From Edolisoma coerulescens (Eukaryota; Chordata; Aves; Passeriformes; Campephagidae), in NCBI GenBank assembly GCA_013397115.1, contig VWZW01006247.1, positions 62,001-126,000 on the forward strand: a stretch of DNA of 64,000 bases, given 5' to 3'. A program made the translations under genes and the position numbers. How positions within the stretch are numbered: the stretch's first letter is position 1; every line of letters starts with the position of its first letter. Shown piece after piece: positions 1 to 13,010 of the stretch. The notes beneath the pieces were generated by a model. It did no database searches. It was not told the origin of the DNA and saw only the letters and a program-made list of their open reading frames with translations.

Positions 1-1490
1 AGTTCTGCCTGGAACATTACTCAATATTCACACAACCCTGCTACTGCAGCTCAGATATAAATACCAATGAATCCATACAGCGAGGTATTCAGAATTTCCC
101 TCGAGGTATTCTCAAGTGAAAAAAACCCATAAAAAAGTGTAAAGGAATTTTTGTCTTGACACCAGATGTATACTGCGAGAAAAAAAGTGCAAGTCCTGCC
201 TTAATGCAAGCCCTTTGCCTTGAAAGGAGCTTTTTGGGTTTTGTCAGCCCTGCCCACACAGCACACAGGGCCCCAGCACAGCCATCCCGAGGCAGGGCTG
301 GTGACTGTGTGGGATCTGTGCAGGTGGGTCAGGCTAGCACCTGTTTCCTTCATTCCTTCCCTCCTGCTGTCCCTCTTTCCCTGTCCTTCCCTGCCCATGC
401 CATCCATGCACACCAGGAATAGTCCTGTCCTCCCCTCCAAGGTGCTCGCCAGGATGTTTCCTGCAAAATTTCCATGTCTCAGGGAATTGCAGTGCAATGG
501 GTGGATGTGGTTGCAACGACTGTTGTGTAATCCCCCCAGTGCTGGAGTTTGTCCTGGCTTTTGTGCTGTGTCAGGATCCAGTGGTGCAGAGATCCAAAGC
601 TACCACTGAGGTGCTGTCTGTGACTCAACACCAACTGGAGGTTTTCAGCTCACATGCCTGTGATGGGAGATTGCATTGACGCACTTGGATTAAACAATGG
701 GGCATGGAAATGAGAGCTGTAATAGGAATTGTACCTTGTGTCTGGCATCAAAGCCACAAACAGAGCTTACTATAGAGCCCTCAGTGCAGACAACCCCACC
801 TCATCACTTCTGCTTTACAAATGGGGGGGATGGGAGTGTCATGGCCCCTGCTAGTTTTCCCTTGTGGGAAATGCATCCTTACCTGCACACTGGAGACAAC
901 TTTAGCTGCAGGCGCTGGGAGAAGTGTCACCACAGTGGTGCCCTGCTTATTCGTGTCAACTGTAATGGGAGGGTCTGGTGACACCTCAGCCATTGCCCCA
1001 CTTCTTCCTGAATTGGGCTTTTGGGAACTGCGCCACTCCATGCCCTGGGGCACAAAGAGGCGTCCTCGCAGGGCCCGGTCTTCTTGTGGGAGGATGGCCC
1101 CGGAGCTGGCTGTGGCTGTCAGGAATGCTGCTCCCTGTGCCAATGCCAGGTGGGGCCTGGTGGCAAGGTGAAGGATGCTGCTGGCAGCAGTACACCCCTT
1201 CCACAGGCTGCTCTCATCATCCTCCCCTCAACGCCAGCCAGGACATCGGGAACGGGATGTCCTGGGTGTTGGTAACCACGCTGCCTCTCAGTGCTTGTGA
1301 TTCTGTGCTGCTGCAGAGACTGCGGCTGCTGGGACAGGGAGGTGTCATGGCACAGTCAGGGACACCGTGGCTTTCATCAGGGTGAGCAGTCTGGTCTGCC
1401 TCAGCAGCCATGCATGCTCTGCCTTGCTTTTCCATTCCAGAACAGTCATATCTGGGAGGAAAGTGGAGCTTCTGCCCCAGACACAGACAA
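1..1490. other. unique non-coding DNA with a GC-rich patch
   Basis: No gene or repeat is recognised here. The stretch around 1020-1290 is richer in G and C than its flanks and carries several short open frames on both strands that overlap one another. None has a recognisable domain, and none is flanked by a convincing splice-site pair. It could be intergenic or intronic sequence. Confidence 0.5.
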
Positions 1491-1494
1491 GGAT

Positions 1495-1640
1495 GTACTG
1501 GATTAGACCAACAGGCCATCTAATCTGTGAATCTTCATCCAGCAGCCAAGCTGGGTGCTTCTCAAGGAGACCTTAAGCGTTCCTGGAGCTGTGCTATGTT
1601 ATGCCACAGAGAGTGCTGGGAAAACAGTGACTTAACCTGG
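1495..1640 (+). repeat. decayed ancient amniote interspersed-repeat fragment
   Basis: The stretch beginning at 1499 reads like the 'ggatcagaccaa...ccatctag' opening of an old interspersed repeat that is common in crocodilian, turtle and bird genomes. It continues with a 'ccagcagccaag...gcttctcaaggaga' body. The resemblance is from memory and the copy is very diverged, so the family (CR1 3' region or a SINE) cannot be fixed. Its boundaries are approximate. Confidence 0.4.
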
Positions 1641-4600
1641 AGGAGTTCAAGAAAGGGCAATGAAGAAGTAACGATGCACTGGGAACGTTTCTGGTGGAAA
1701 GGGCCGCAGTTTTGCAACATGGCCCTTTGACGGGGTGTTACCCACACTTCCCATCCTGGCAGATTTAGAGTGCTGCACTGGTCCTTCCTGAGGTCACATC
1801 TTAAACCCTCTCAGAGATGGCAGCCACTGCAGAAGCCCAGTGCATTTGTTCAAGGGTTCATCTCCTTGGGGGCACACGATGCCCGTGTTCCTCCAGGAAA
1901 TGGTCCTATGGCTCATAGGTTTCTGGGTGCAGTTTTGGGTGTTGGTTGCTTCCCATAAAAAACGGAATGGCCCACAATTGGCTGTAATGAGCGTCTGACT
2001 CTGTCTGCTACACTGTCACAGCAACTGGCAGCCCGAGTGTGTACTGGAGCACCCTTGCTGGAAAACAGAATGTCTCTGACGGGGCACTGGGACACACTGG
2101 AATGCTGGAAACCCCTGCCAGGACTGATCTGAATTTGCTGGTGTTCTAATGCTACTTCTAAAGCCAAATTTTGGAGACTTTCAAATTTTGTGGGAGAAAC
2201 GAGTCTGGTCCCCAGGATGAGGGAAACACTGAAAAGGATTTCTGGCAGCGCCACCTGACTGGTGAACCCGATATTTTCTTATTGCAGAAATTGAATGCAT
2301 TTGTTAATTGCTTTTTGGGTTTATCCAGAGCCTTGGACAGGTTTTTCTTTACTCAAGAAAAAAGTAAATCCATACAGTTCCTCTACAGCACTGACTAGCT
2401 AAGCTGAGCTGGGAGAAGTTCCTGTGAACGATGCTGTGAACTGGTGGTTACCATAAGAGAGACAGGGCTAGGGTCAGGCTTTGCTCTACACAGCAGTGGA
2501 GACCAGTCTGAAAAATTGATCAAATAATACCCAACTCCACAAGACACTTCGGAATCATGTTGTGGTTTTGATTTGGTTTGTAACTCCCCATGTAAGCCAA
2601 ACTTGCAGATAAACTTTAGAAAGTGAGGGAAGATCTGCATGTGTTAAAAGAAAATATTTTAGTACAAAAGGGTACTCGAGTTTGAATTGGATCAAATTCT
2701 TGTTTCATTCTAGGAATCACTGAAATTACGGAAGAAAAAAAACAAAGAAGAAACCACTGTGACAGTACTTTGTAAAATCCCAGAAGTAACAGAAAATACC
2801 TGGTAATATGTTGTGAAAAAAGCTCAGTTTTATTTTCAGATAGCTAGATAAGAAGATCTGAACACAGCTAGTAACTCGTGGTTACATCTGTAACCTTCTG
2901 CTGATAGCAACCACATTAACTGCACTTAGAGTAACTGCAGAGCCGGAGACCGGAGCTGAGGTACCACTTACACCCTGTCTATACTTTATTTCAAGTGCAA
3001 GTGGTGCTTGACTGGGGTTTGGCCTTGGCAGCTCCACAACAGAGGTGCAAATCTGCTTGGGTGTACTGCTTTGCATTTAGCAGTCTGGAAGGCACTGAAA
3101 CTGATTACAGCTGCCTGGTCTGCATGTGTGTAAGCTGTGTATAAGCTGCATTTTTGATGAGAGTACACATCTTGTTAAGGTAGGCTTAAACTGAAAGCAT
3201 GTGGAGAAAATGAACTCAAGAGGGTTCCTGGTAGGGTTTCTGCAACTTGGCTGTTTGAATCAGCAGCTCGTGATGCTTAACGCAAACAAATTGCAAAATG
3301 AAATATCCTTGATTTAGGGATTGAACTGGGTACCTAAGATAGCAAGAAATGCCCAAGAGCCTCTGATGTTGCACCATTTTTCAGAAGTAGCAGGGTCATG
3401 CCTGTCATAGACTGATTGAAGTGACTGACACAAAACAAGATGAAGCTGTTGGCATGGGTGGCCTATGTGGAGCATGTGGCACCTGCCATGACCATGTGGC
3501 TGCACAGAACTCACCCAGACCCACAGTATCTCCTCTAATGTGGATCTTTGCTCCACTTGTCTCCACACCAGGAGAGATCTCCTTTCCCTGCAGTGCCCTT
3601 GTCTGTTTGCAGCTGGGACCCCAAAGAGGCAGTGCTGGTGGTGGGAATCAAACCAGACCTTCCCAGACCCTGTGTGTTCCTGGGCTGCCTCACGCTCCTT
3701 CAGAAACTGTTAATCATTCTGAACTACTTACTGGTTTTGTGATCTTAAACAGGGTTTGAACTCAGCTTTCTAGAGGTGAAAGCACAATGTCTTACTGTAA
3801 CTCATTTTGCCAGCCAATCCTATCCTGAACCCAACAATATTTTAATCTCAAAATCCAACCTCAAAACCCACAGCATTTTCAGTTACTGTATTTCATCACC
3901 ACACAGCTGAAAACAACTCTTTTTTTTTTTTTCAACCACCCTTGTTTTTCTAAAGTGAATCACAAACCCTGGAGCTTAGCAGACAGAAAAGACCTAGAGA
4001 CAAATCCTCTCTCACTATCCTGGTGTTTATAAGGAAAAATGTAATTAGAGTAAGAAAGCATTATCTACAGTCACATGGGTATAACAGAGAAGATTCAGCT
4101 ACCCCATCGCTAAGCCAGATAGTTCATCTTAAAGAAGCCAAAAAGCATTGTTGCCTAGAAAATATTTTTGGTGGTATACCTATCAGTCCGTTGTTTTTTA
4201 ATTTGCCCAAGGAAGCCCTTACCCTTTCCCTGGAAGGCAACTTGACACTCTTCTAGATTTTGTCCTGGTAAGTGGTCTGCTGCTTGCTCACTTTACTGCG
4301 GTTCTTGGCTGTGCCTTGAATCACACCAAGGAATAATTAACAGTAACATAATTCTGGTTCTCAGTGGGTTTCCCCATCAGAAAAATGTTAACCATCAGAG
4401 TGCTCAGTGCAGCACCCATGAATAGTGTTTAGCCCTTCCAGGGAAATCTGGTCTGTTTTAGTCACTCCAGTTAATTGGTGAGAAAACTGGGACATCTGAA
4501 TTTATGCCTTCATAGAAAGGCTACAGGATAGCCAAGGGAGAAAGCTGGATCTTCAGGCTGTCATTCCCAAGCAATAGCCACCTTTCTTCCCATGGTGTTT

Positions 4601-5465
4601 ACACTTTGGGAGAATCAATGGACATTTCACAACCTGAGAAGGTGTTTACAGTTCCCAGCTGCTGCTTACAGATGCACTGGGATAATGGCTCCTGGTATGT
4701 GTTTGATACTTGTGCTGATGAAGGGGCTGGAAGGAAACCCTCAGTCCTGGCAGCCCGGTCTCACTGACCCAGTCTCATTGACACCAAAGGAAATCTGACC
4801 TACTCTAGATTTAAAAACATTTGTCCAGCAGCAAAAGTCTGACCCTCAAGACCAACTAATGCTTAGGTAAAACATAAGCATAAGTGCAGATGTGTCAGAA
4901 CTGTATGAAAATTTGGTCAGACAAGAGTTGGAAAAAATTCCACGTGATCAGCGGTGTCCAAGGTGAGGCCAGTACAGGTTGGTCCTTGCATCAGGCATTG
5001 TTCAAAGCTGCTATCAGCAGTGTCTTGTGCCTGGGGCTACCGTGGTGAGGCCAACCCTGAGCTTTCCCATTGCCCCTCTCCGGGGGTCTCCCGAGGGCGG
5101 GACACATCCAGCACAGGGCAAGTGTTGCAATCAAGCTCTCAATGGGAGCTGATTATCCTCAGTCATGTCTGGGAGGGAGGGAGGGACGCACTTAGTGTCT
5201 TGATCAACATCACGCAACTTTCTATACAGGGGTTTGCAAAATTAGACTTCATAAGCCTCCCCCAGCCCCTTCCCTGAAAGCTACACCCACATTTTTCTCA
5301 TGGATGACTCACTGTTGAAACAAAATATTTCTTCAGAGTTTTTCTATGCTATGTATTAGAAACAGCTGAACATCTGCCCTGACATCAGGCTTCTCGGGTG
5401 ACGGGCAGAGCTCGCCTCAGTGTGCCGGTGTACATGTACTCGCACACATGTGTACATATGCTTTG
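1641..5465. other. unique non-coding DNA
   Basis: No gene is supported. Visible low-complexity items are a run of 13 T at 3920-3932 and a short GGGA repeat near 5168-5184. Around 3740-3830 there is a faint resemblance to an old SINE in reverse orientation, too weak to call. Open frames reach at most 113 codons and show no family signature. Confidence 0.5.
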
Positions 5466-5572
5466 TATATTTTTGAGTTTCTCTTTTGCCCTTTCCACTC
5501 CTTTTCCTTTCAGTTTCTTTTATTTGTTGCGTTTGGTTTTGTTGTTTTGTTTTTTTTTTTAATTTAAACACC
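5466..5572. repeat. pyrimidine-rich (T/C then T/G) low-complexity tract
   Basis: The plus strand is dominated by T and C, then by T and G, and ends in a run of 11 T at 5550-5560. The antisense frame through it codes mostly Lys, Gln, Thr and Glu, which is what such a tract gives by chance and is no sign of a protein. Confidence 0.75.
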
Positions 5573-7680
5573 TCTGTTCTATGTGTGTAGACTGCAGAGC
5601 CACAAACACTTGGATTCTTCATTCAAAATGACGCTATGAAGAGAAATACAAAATGACCTCATCCATTCCTTCATGGATAAACAGAAAAAGGTCATGGAGT
5701 TCTTTCATATGATACAAGAAAAGAGAGTTAAAAACAGATCAGTTTAAATTAAACAAAGGAAAACATTAGATGAAATAACAGGAAAAGCATCCTCAGTCTG
5801 TCAGATTGAGGAATTATTTGTTTCTCAAGGGCAGTGGCTGAACTGGACAGTTTGCACATGATTTTTTTGGGAGTGATAATGCTCCTCTGTCCCTAGAGTG
5901 AGGTGTGTCTTCATCATTTTGATGTGTTCAACTCTGAAATCAGCAACATGGGAAACCACGGGGGCAGAGATGTCAGAAATGGTAAGAGGTTTCCTGAGGT
6001 GATAAAAAGGCCACCTGGGAGGTTGTTGTGAAGGAAAATTCCAATGACTGTGTGCAATATTTTGAAGAAAGAAATGAAGAGGCTTGAGGTTAAGATGCAT
6101 TCATGTGTGAAGGTTGCTTGCCTTTAGGTTATCCCCCACTGGAGGATTCTTGGTAGATGTGAGACATTCGGGCCCTTTTCAAAAATTACACTTTGGAGTT
6201 AAAATGAAGGATATGGAAGTGGAAAAAAAGAAAAACCAACACATATTTAGGCACATGTCCTGCAAGGAAATCCAGAGAGGCTGGGGAAGTGGTAAAGGTC
6301 AGGAGATCTGCTCTGAGGAGCGAACCCACAGCGCAGCAGCCGTTTGGCCTGAAGGAGCACAGGCCTTGTGACACGGCGCTGCCACGGAGCACGGACCCGT
6401 TCAGCCCCTGCCACTGCTGTCCCACGGCTGCTGGCTGTCCTGGGGAGCCAAGGCTCGCTGGGCACAGGGAAGGGACCTTCCACCACATCCCAGCCCCAAA
6501 TGCCCAGCAACCCCTGCCCTGCTCTCGTGCATGCACCACGGTGGAGAAAAAGCATGAATAAGCTGGCTGTGGTTGGGAGTGCTTTGGCTGTGGGCTGTGC
6601 AGGGCAGGAGCAGCCCTTCTTCACCTCCTGATCAGCTGCAAGCAATCGCTGAGGGCAATTAACAACTCAACCGGCTGAACAGGTAGGGCAAGCACGGTGG
6701 CAGAGCAAGTTCCCCTCGCACTCCACTACCCACAGTACCCCAGCTGAAGTCTCTACTTGAATCAAAGTGTATTAGGTGTGGTGTATGAGTTATGCTTGAA
6801 AAGTTTAATGAATTCAAGGGTACAGCCTCAACTAGCAGCTAGCAGCAATAAATGAGCCTTGAGGCAAGCCAAGCCAGCTTTCACTCAAGTTGATAGAGGT
6901 ATGGTCTTTTGGCTTCAGTGGGAACAGGATGAGGTCCCTTATAGCCAGCCAAGGAGAGATTAATCTAATGATGTAATGGTGCTTGTAACTGCCTGCTCAG
7001 CCTTAATTCTGCTCTTGCATTGTGAGCATGTATCACAGCGCAGTCTGTAATTATGTGATCACATACTACTTTGCTCTGTGAGACGCCTGCCTCATTCGAG
7101 GCGCAGGATGGGAGGTAAGGGCAGAAAGGTTCTCTCCAGCCCCTATGACATTGTCCTGTATCCCAGAGCACTGCTCTGCAACAGGCTTCCTGCAGGGTCT
7201 TGGGCAAGAAAAGGCTATAGTGTGCACGTGGCAGGGACTGAGTTATGGTTTCACCAGTATCATAAGCCTGGCTTTTTCTAAACAGACGAACTTGGATTTT
7301 CATTCTTATTGAGCTCTGAGCATAGCTTTATGCAATGGGTAGTCAACAGCAATGATGGCTTTAGGTCTAAACTGCCTATAGAGCCTATCCAGATCCTTGC
7401 TGCAGGAGGTTTGAAAATCCCTTGGCTGAGGCATGGAGGCACACCTACCTTCTGGCAGGAGTAGACAGCATTGCTGTTGGCAGCAGTACTACTTAAAACC
7501 AAAGGTTTTATCTCCCTGATCTGGCACTACAAGCTCACTCTGCTTCTGGACATCTTTCCAATCTCACCATCTACTTCTCTTAACATGTTCCAGAGGCTCA
7601 GCTGGCCTGGCTTCCAACACCCCCATAACTGATAGCTAAAGGGCTGACTGAAGATCCTTGTGCCCACTGACAAATGGGAG
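5573..7680. other. unique non-coding DNA with a GC-rich patch
   Basis: No gene or mobile element is recognised. A GC-rich interval at about 6300-6620 contains overlapping open frames on both strands (up to 132 codons). They lack recognisable domains and disappear where the GC content falls, so they are treated as chance frames. Confidence 0.5.
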
Positions 7681-7707
7681 TGAATGGAATGAATGGAATG
7701 AATGGAG
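7681..7707 (+). repeat. 9-bp tandem repeat, three copies (unit TGAATGGAA)
   Basis: Three consecutive 9-bp units run from 7681 to 7707, the last differing at its final base. The array sits at the left edge of a long purine-rich tract. Confidence 0.85.
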
Positions 7708-7965
7708 AAAGGGTATGGAAGGAAATCCTGAAGCAGTGAAAAATGGAAGGCGAAAACAGAGTGAGCTTAGAAGGAAAAAGATGCGTGTGACCTTGGTAAT
7801 GTCAGGAAGCACAAGGAGAGGTGCAGGGGAGAAAGGAGCTGTAAAGAATCTAAAGGGTCATAAGAAAAGAGAACATCCAGAGCAGAAAGAAAGGTCAGGG
7901 CATGAGAAAAAACAAGAAGAAAAAACAGATGAAAGAAAACAAAACAGAGAAAACAAATAAATTAG
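7690..7965 (+). repeat. long purine-rich (A/G) tract
   Basis: For about 275 bases the plus strand is strongly enriched in A and G, with only scattered C and T. A 100-codon open frame (7658-7960) runs through it and would encode a very Lys/Arg/Glu-rich chain. That composition follows directly from the purine bias (AAA, AGA, GAA, GGA codons), so the frame is not called as a gene. Such polypurine stretches can adopt triplex structures; that is general knowledge and is not shown here. Confidence 0.7.
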
Positions 7966-10185
7966 CTCAATCTGAATGCGAAAACAGGAAAGACCATACA
8001 ATACAGCACTAACAAGCAAGCCTGTGGATAAGTTTCCCCTACCCTGCTTCATGTCTGGACCCCAGAGGCTCACCCTTGCGGGACCTTGGCATTGTCCTGC
8101 GGGGACTGATCAAGAAGGGACCAGGTGTGATGGCCGCATGGTGCTACAGACAAGCCATTGTCCCTGCTCCTGGTGGGGCTCCCTGGCCTTTCTGGCATCC
8201 CCTTCTCATCCCAGCAGCCCTTAATTCAGTGCACTTTCACTGGTGTTCATGTCACTCAGGTACATCAGGCATTGCAACTCAGTCCCTTGTTGACTGGCAT
8301 CTCTCTGTAGGAGACACTGTAAACACACACACACACTGAGGGGCAACCTGCTGGCTTGGTGCTGAGACCCCCCGAAAGACAAATACTTTGAGATATAAAA
8401 GGAACAAACGTAAACCCCCTGAATTTGGTCTCCTGAAGGGTGTGTGGGCTATGAAATATGTCACAAGAGCATCTTCCTCCTCAGTGAATCTTCTTTATGC
8501 CCAAGTTTTATCTAATGCAGGGATGGAGTAATCCCACTGATGTCACTGGGCTGACGCCAGCGTAGAACCGGCGCGTGTGCCTGGTGAAATAGGTCAGAGC
8601 TGCGTACTTGGAGGCACAGCTGCTGAGTTCACTCATAAAAAGGAGCTTCTGCAGCTATTTCTTCCCATGAGCCCTTCAGAGCTCTCCAGCTCCTTAAAGG
8701 TGAGCCGCATTCCTCTCCAGGCATGGTTTGGGGCTGGGGGCAGGCCCAATTTCCTCTAGCACCCCGCTCCATCCGGGCGAACAGTTTCCACAAGTCTTTG
8801 GCAGAAAAATACCAGTTTTGTTAACGTTCCACATTTCCTATGGGTAAAAGCAAGATGAAGAACTGTGTTCCTGGTGTTATAAGGACGGCCTCAAAATTCT
8901 TTAGTTTGTTGAACAGAATAAAGCAGCTGAGGACTTGGTGTGGTAAAAGCTGTGACCACTAATCAGCTGCTTGATTTCACACCCTATTTTTTGTACTGAA
9001 GTGCAAGAGATTATTATTATTCTAATCCCATGTGGGTACTTGACTTCTTACAAAAGCTTTCCATCAGAGATGTGAAATGAAGTGTTGTCCTTGGAGCCAT
9101 GTTAATGCCCAAGCTGGGCCTACTCTGCCATTACACAGAGGGTAATTCTGTGTAGTCATTGTGCTGCTGGTGTCGAGCACATTGCTTTGGGATTTCTGGG
9201 GTCATGTAAGCTGCTAATAAACAACACATGTCTTTCCTACGGATGGATCCCTTCACTTCACACAGCAGTGCTGGTGCAATCCATCCCACACCCATCACAC
9301 CTAATCTTTTCTTGGAAGCAAATATTGAAAGAGAAAAACCCCCAACACACAAACCATTAAATAAGGAAGAATGAAAAGTGACGCCCAAAGAACTTGGCAG
9401 AGCCGCGCATCCCCCATGTGAGGAACTGGGCAGCTGACTTCCAGCATCCCAGGTGATGTAATGTTGGTTTAAAACGGCGTACACACCTCTGTGTGCTAAT
9501 GAACAGAGCAGGCTGAGGCAAGTAACTGCACAGACAGCTCTGGAAGCCGCTAGCAAGAAGTGCACCTTGGTGTGTGTGTGAAGCAGCCACCACACTCTCC
9601 CCGTGCCCCTTTGATGCCGGGAAGGAATGCTCTACTTTCCGAACCAAAGGCACTCTGTTTTGCCTGTGGGCTATGTGGAAATTGGAGAAGGTGGAAGCAA
9701 GAAGCAACTTGTTCTGTCAGGGAGGAAAAGCAGTCTGCAGCTATTTACACTGAACACTACAGTTTTTAAGCAAGGTGGCCGGAGTGCCTGCAATGGTTAA
9801 ACCCCAACTTTCCTTCCGCAGGGCTGTTCCTTGCCCTGCTGTGCTGCCCGCTAGCAGTTGGCTTTTTCCCCCATCCGTTGCAACAGGTTGATACGAGGTG
9901 GTTTGGATTTGGTGATTCTTGTCTGAGATCCCACTGTGGTTTTTTCAGCCTTGCAAGGCACTGTGTTTTGTTCCGGCGCTCTCTCTGAGGGATGACGAGG
10001 GAAACTGTTTCCTGTTTGTGTGTCTGTGATGGACGTAACAGCCGCTTTTACTGCACGTGAGGCATCGGGGGTTTTTGTTCCTTCTTTCTCCAACACTTTC
10101 TGGGTAATGTTTTCCACATTTGGTCTGAACCCACAGTCCTTTTCTCAGAAAACTTAAGAGAGTCACCCCAGCTATATTTCCATGA
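7966..10185. other. unique non-coding DNA
   Basis: It contains a short (AC)7 run at 8333-8346 and nothing else that I can name. The largest open frame, 154 codons on the minus strand (9131-9595), has no recognisable domain or repeat. A short stretch around 8525-8560 resembles an old interspersed repeat, but too weakly to call. Confidence 0.5.
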
Positions 10186-10190
10186 GTGGG

Positions 10191-10212
10191 TGTGTGTGTT
10201 TATACACACACA
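10191..10212. repeat. perfect 9-bp TG/CA inverted repeat with 4-nt loop
   Basis: The arms TGTGTGTGT (10191-10199) and ACACACACA (10204-10212) are exact reverse complements separated by TTAT. The structure is both a potential small cruciform and an alternating purine-pyrimidine tract. Confidence 0.85.
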
Positions 10213-12940
10213 TGCGTTAAAAATATCCTGCTTAATTCAGGTACTATTAGAATATTCCATTATCTGGCATTAATCTAGTTGAGCCAAGCAGCAGTTTAAG
10301 CAGTGTAAAATGGGTCTAATCCATCTCTTTGTATTGTGTCTGGAAGGAATTTATCCCTTTCATCCAGCCCCGGCTGGCAGGTTCTGGTGGTCTAAAGGGA
10401 ACCAGCCTAAGGAGTTCTCTCAAGAGAGACGTGATGAGAGGGTGCTGCTCCCAGCCTGGTCCCCCTGCGGAGAGGGGCTCTGGGCTGGGTGCCCCTTCAG
10501 CTGCAGGGCTGCTGCTGCCTGCAGCTGGGGCAGATGCTGGCCCACAGTCCCCAGCCCCGAGACAGAGAGAACACTGGCTATCGATTACTGCTCCTGCAGA
10601 CAAATTTACATATAAAAGCCGAATGCGAGAGATAACTAACAGATAAGCCTGCCATTTTCCAGGTGCTGGAAAACCTGACTGCCTTCTTTGTACAAACACA
10701 GCTTTAAGTACTATTCACCTCGGGGTGTGGATGAGTTTATCTTGGTTGGGAATCCAAGGAAATGACTTTTAACCCCTAGCATTGTAATAGGTTGCCCAAT
10801 GCATCTATATAAACACGATGCACACTTATAGTGTAATGATCCCTAAGGTTTCTTAAATACCATAACAAGGACTTTCGGAAGGCAGCCAGACAGCCTGTTC
10901 CTCCAAGCTATATTATTAAGAAAGGCCAAACTCTTCCAACAAAATGTTTTAAAGGTGTGTTGTTTTTATTTTGTTGGTTTTGGTTTTTTGGTTTTTTGTT
11001 TTTAACTAGCCTTGAATTATTTAGCATGTTCTCTAAGGGATTATTGTTCCATGTCCCTTTTCAGCATTTGAGATCTGAAGAGTCCCGTGAAATAGTCTCT
11101 GTAGGCAACAGCCAGTTAACCCTTCTGTTTCCATTGGTGACCTGCAGCTCTGGAGTGCTTCCTCCCTTCTCAAGCACCAGAACATTGCAGGCAGTAGCAG
11201 ATTTCAGGTATAGGACTGAGCTGAAAAATTATTATGTACAAATACATATGGCAAGGTCCTGCAAAATTTAAGAAGATGAAATCAACAGCAGGCCAGGCAA
11301 ATTTAATTGAAGTCCATAGATATTAACTCTAGAAAGCAGTACACCTGAATAAAAAAGAATTACAAGTTTTATGAAACTACAAAATGCTATATATGACTTA
11401 CAATGTGTTAGCAAAGCTAGGGTTGAACCAGTATACAGTAAAAAAAAAGAAAAATCACTTCTGGTTCTCAATAACGAAAAGATTCTGCAGTTTATTACAT
11501 GGCTTGTCTGTGTTGGTGCTGCAGGGCTAGAAGAAATAAAAAGTAATAAAATCCGACTTTGTTTCTAATACCAGCAGATCCAAAGCTAAATATGCAAAGG
11601 CACAATTCTGTTTTGTAAGATTGTAGCATTTTTCCACAGCCTTTTCTCAGAGAAGATAACACACTCAGAATGAGGTGCAGAACTTTTACTGAAAAACGTT
11701 CCCTTTTCAGAATATTTGGAGGAGATGCGTATATTGCTAAGCAGAAGTGGGAAAAAGCTAATTAGTCATCTAAGTCTTCCCCAGGCCATGAACACGCTGT
11801 ACCCAGCATTGTGTCTCCGGGTGTTCTACACGGGATGTGGCATGTCCCAGGGGAGTGGTGGGGACTAGGAACCCACATGCCTGCCCTGTCCTCCCACAGG
11901 CTGTCAGCTGCCATGGCCATGGCCATGCCGCCTGTTTCAGGCACTGCATGCCATGGAGAACTATGTGGGTGCCTCCAGCCCCAGGGGCTTGGCAGGCACT
12001 GCTGTGGGATGGGGATCCTGAATGGTGGACTGGCCTTCCTTGTGTTAGATCGAGAAATAAAGCTCCCAGGCTTCAGATTCACCCCACCTAGGGAGGTTTT
12101 GCTGGCTCCTGGGAGGTGCTCTCTACAGGAGGGCGTACAGGATCTGCTAAGCTCTGGAGCACAGAGCAGTGCCAGAGGCCGACTCAGCAGCCATGGCACA
12201 GCAAGGCATTCCCGATGGCCAGGCTCCCCCTTTTCTGCCAGCCTGGCAGGGCCATGGGGCCCCATCCCAGCTGCCTTACTGGAGAGCATGTGAGGAGATG
12301 CCTGTTCGGTTTGGATAAACCACCAAGCTGCAAGGATTTTTAAAACTTACCCAGTTTGGCTAAGCCTTTGTGGATTAGCAAAACAGGCTGGAGAATTACC
12401 AGAAGTTGCTGCCTGTCATCGTGTCTGGTGCTTCCTGCTGGGGTCAGGAACACCAGCCGCCCTGCCCTGCTCACAGGAATTTCAGCAGTTTCACTTCCAC
12501 ACCCAGCCCAGGGCAAAACACCAGTAAGCGGCAAGAAAAAGTAACAGTTTAAAAAAAGAAAAAAAAAAGAGACACGAGTGTTTCATAAGTCAGAAAAGAT
12601 TTACCAGCAGAGGCTACAGGTGACAGAAAATGGACAGGCTCTGATGGGGATCCAGTGTGAAAGGAATCTGTAACCTGACGTTCCTGGGTATGGTTGGTAA
12701 AGGTGGAGACCAGGAGCATGCCAAAGTTTGGAGGGGACAGGAGGACGGCTCATGTGTCCTTACAAACCCCTGGAGGGTCCAGCCCCACTCCCTGTGGGGG
12801 AGCTCTGCCTCCGTGGCAGATTTGCCACTGTCTGACCTCCCTTGCTGAGCCACAGCCCTGCCGTGCACGCTCCTGGGGGTCACAGCTTTGAGCCTGCTGC
12901 TGCCGCCCTCCCACAAGCCCCATGGAGCTCGGGGAAAGCA
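10213..12940. other. non-coding DNA with two GC-rich patches
   Basis: GC-rich patches lie at about 10440-10570 and 11810-12290, with a T/G-rich stretch at 10955-11004. The second patch carries opposed open frames of 160 codons (plus, 11811-12293) and 175 codons (minus, 11762-12289) over the same DNA. Neither resembles a known protein. The plus frame opens in the palindromic CCATGGCCATGG cluster at 11911. Bases 10720-10940 are rich in homeobox-like AT motifs and could be a conserved non-coding element. Confidence 0.45.
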
Positions 12941-13010
12941 GTGTGGCACAGTGGACAGCAGTGTGGCACAGTGGACAGCAGTGTGGCACAGTGGACAGCA
13001 GTGTGGCACA
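12941..13010 (+). repeat. 20-bp minisatellite, 3.5 perfect copies
   Basis: The unit GTGTGGCACAGTGGACAGCA occurs at 12941, 12961 and 12981 without any difference, and its first half occurs again at 13001-13010. Because 20 is not a multiple of three, the same repeat is read in different frames of successive copies. This explains the repetitive Cys/His/Thr-rich segments in the overlapping minus-strand open frames (including 12614-13174, 186 codons). The identical copies suggest recent expansion or homogenisation. Confidence 0.95.

Noticed and set aside
7658..7960. 100-codon Lys/Arg/Glu-rich frame
   Set aside because: It is explained by the polypurine tract; no domain, no convincing start context, low complexity.
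9131..9595. 154-codon minus-strand frame
   Set aside because: No recognisable family or domain, and it overlaps other minus- and plus-strand frames; a chance frame is more likely.
11762..12293. Opposed open frames of 175 (minus) and 160 (plus) codons
   Set aside because: Both cover the same GC-rich DNA, where stop codons are rare by composition. Neither has a recognisable family, and the plus start lies in a palindromic CCATGG cluster.
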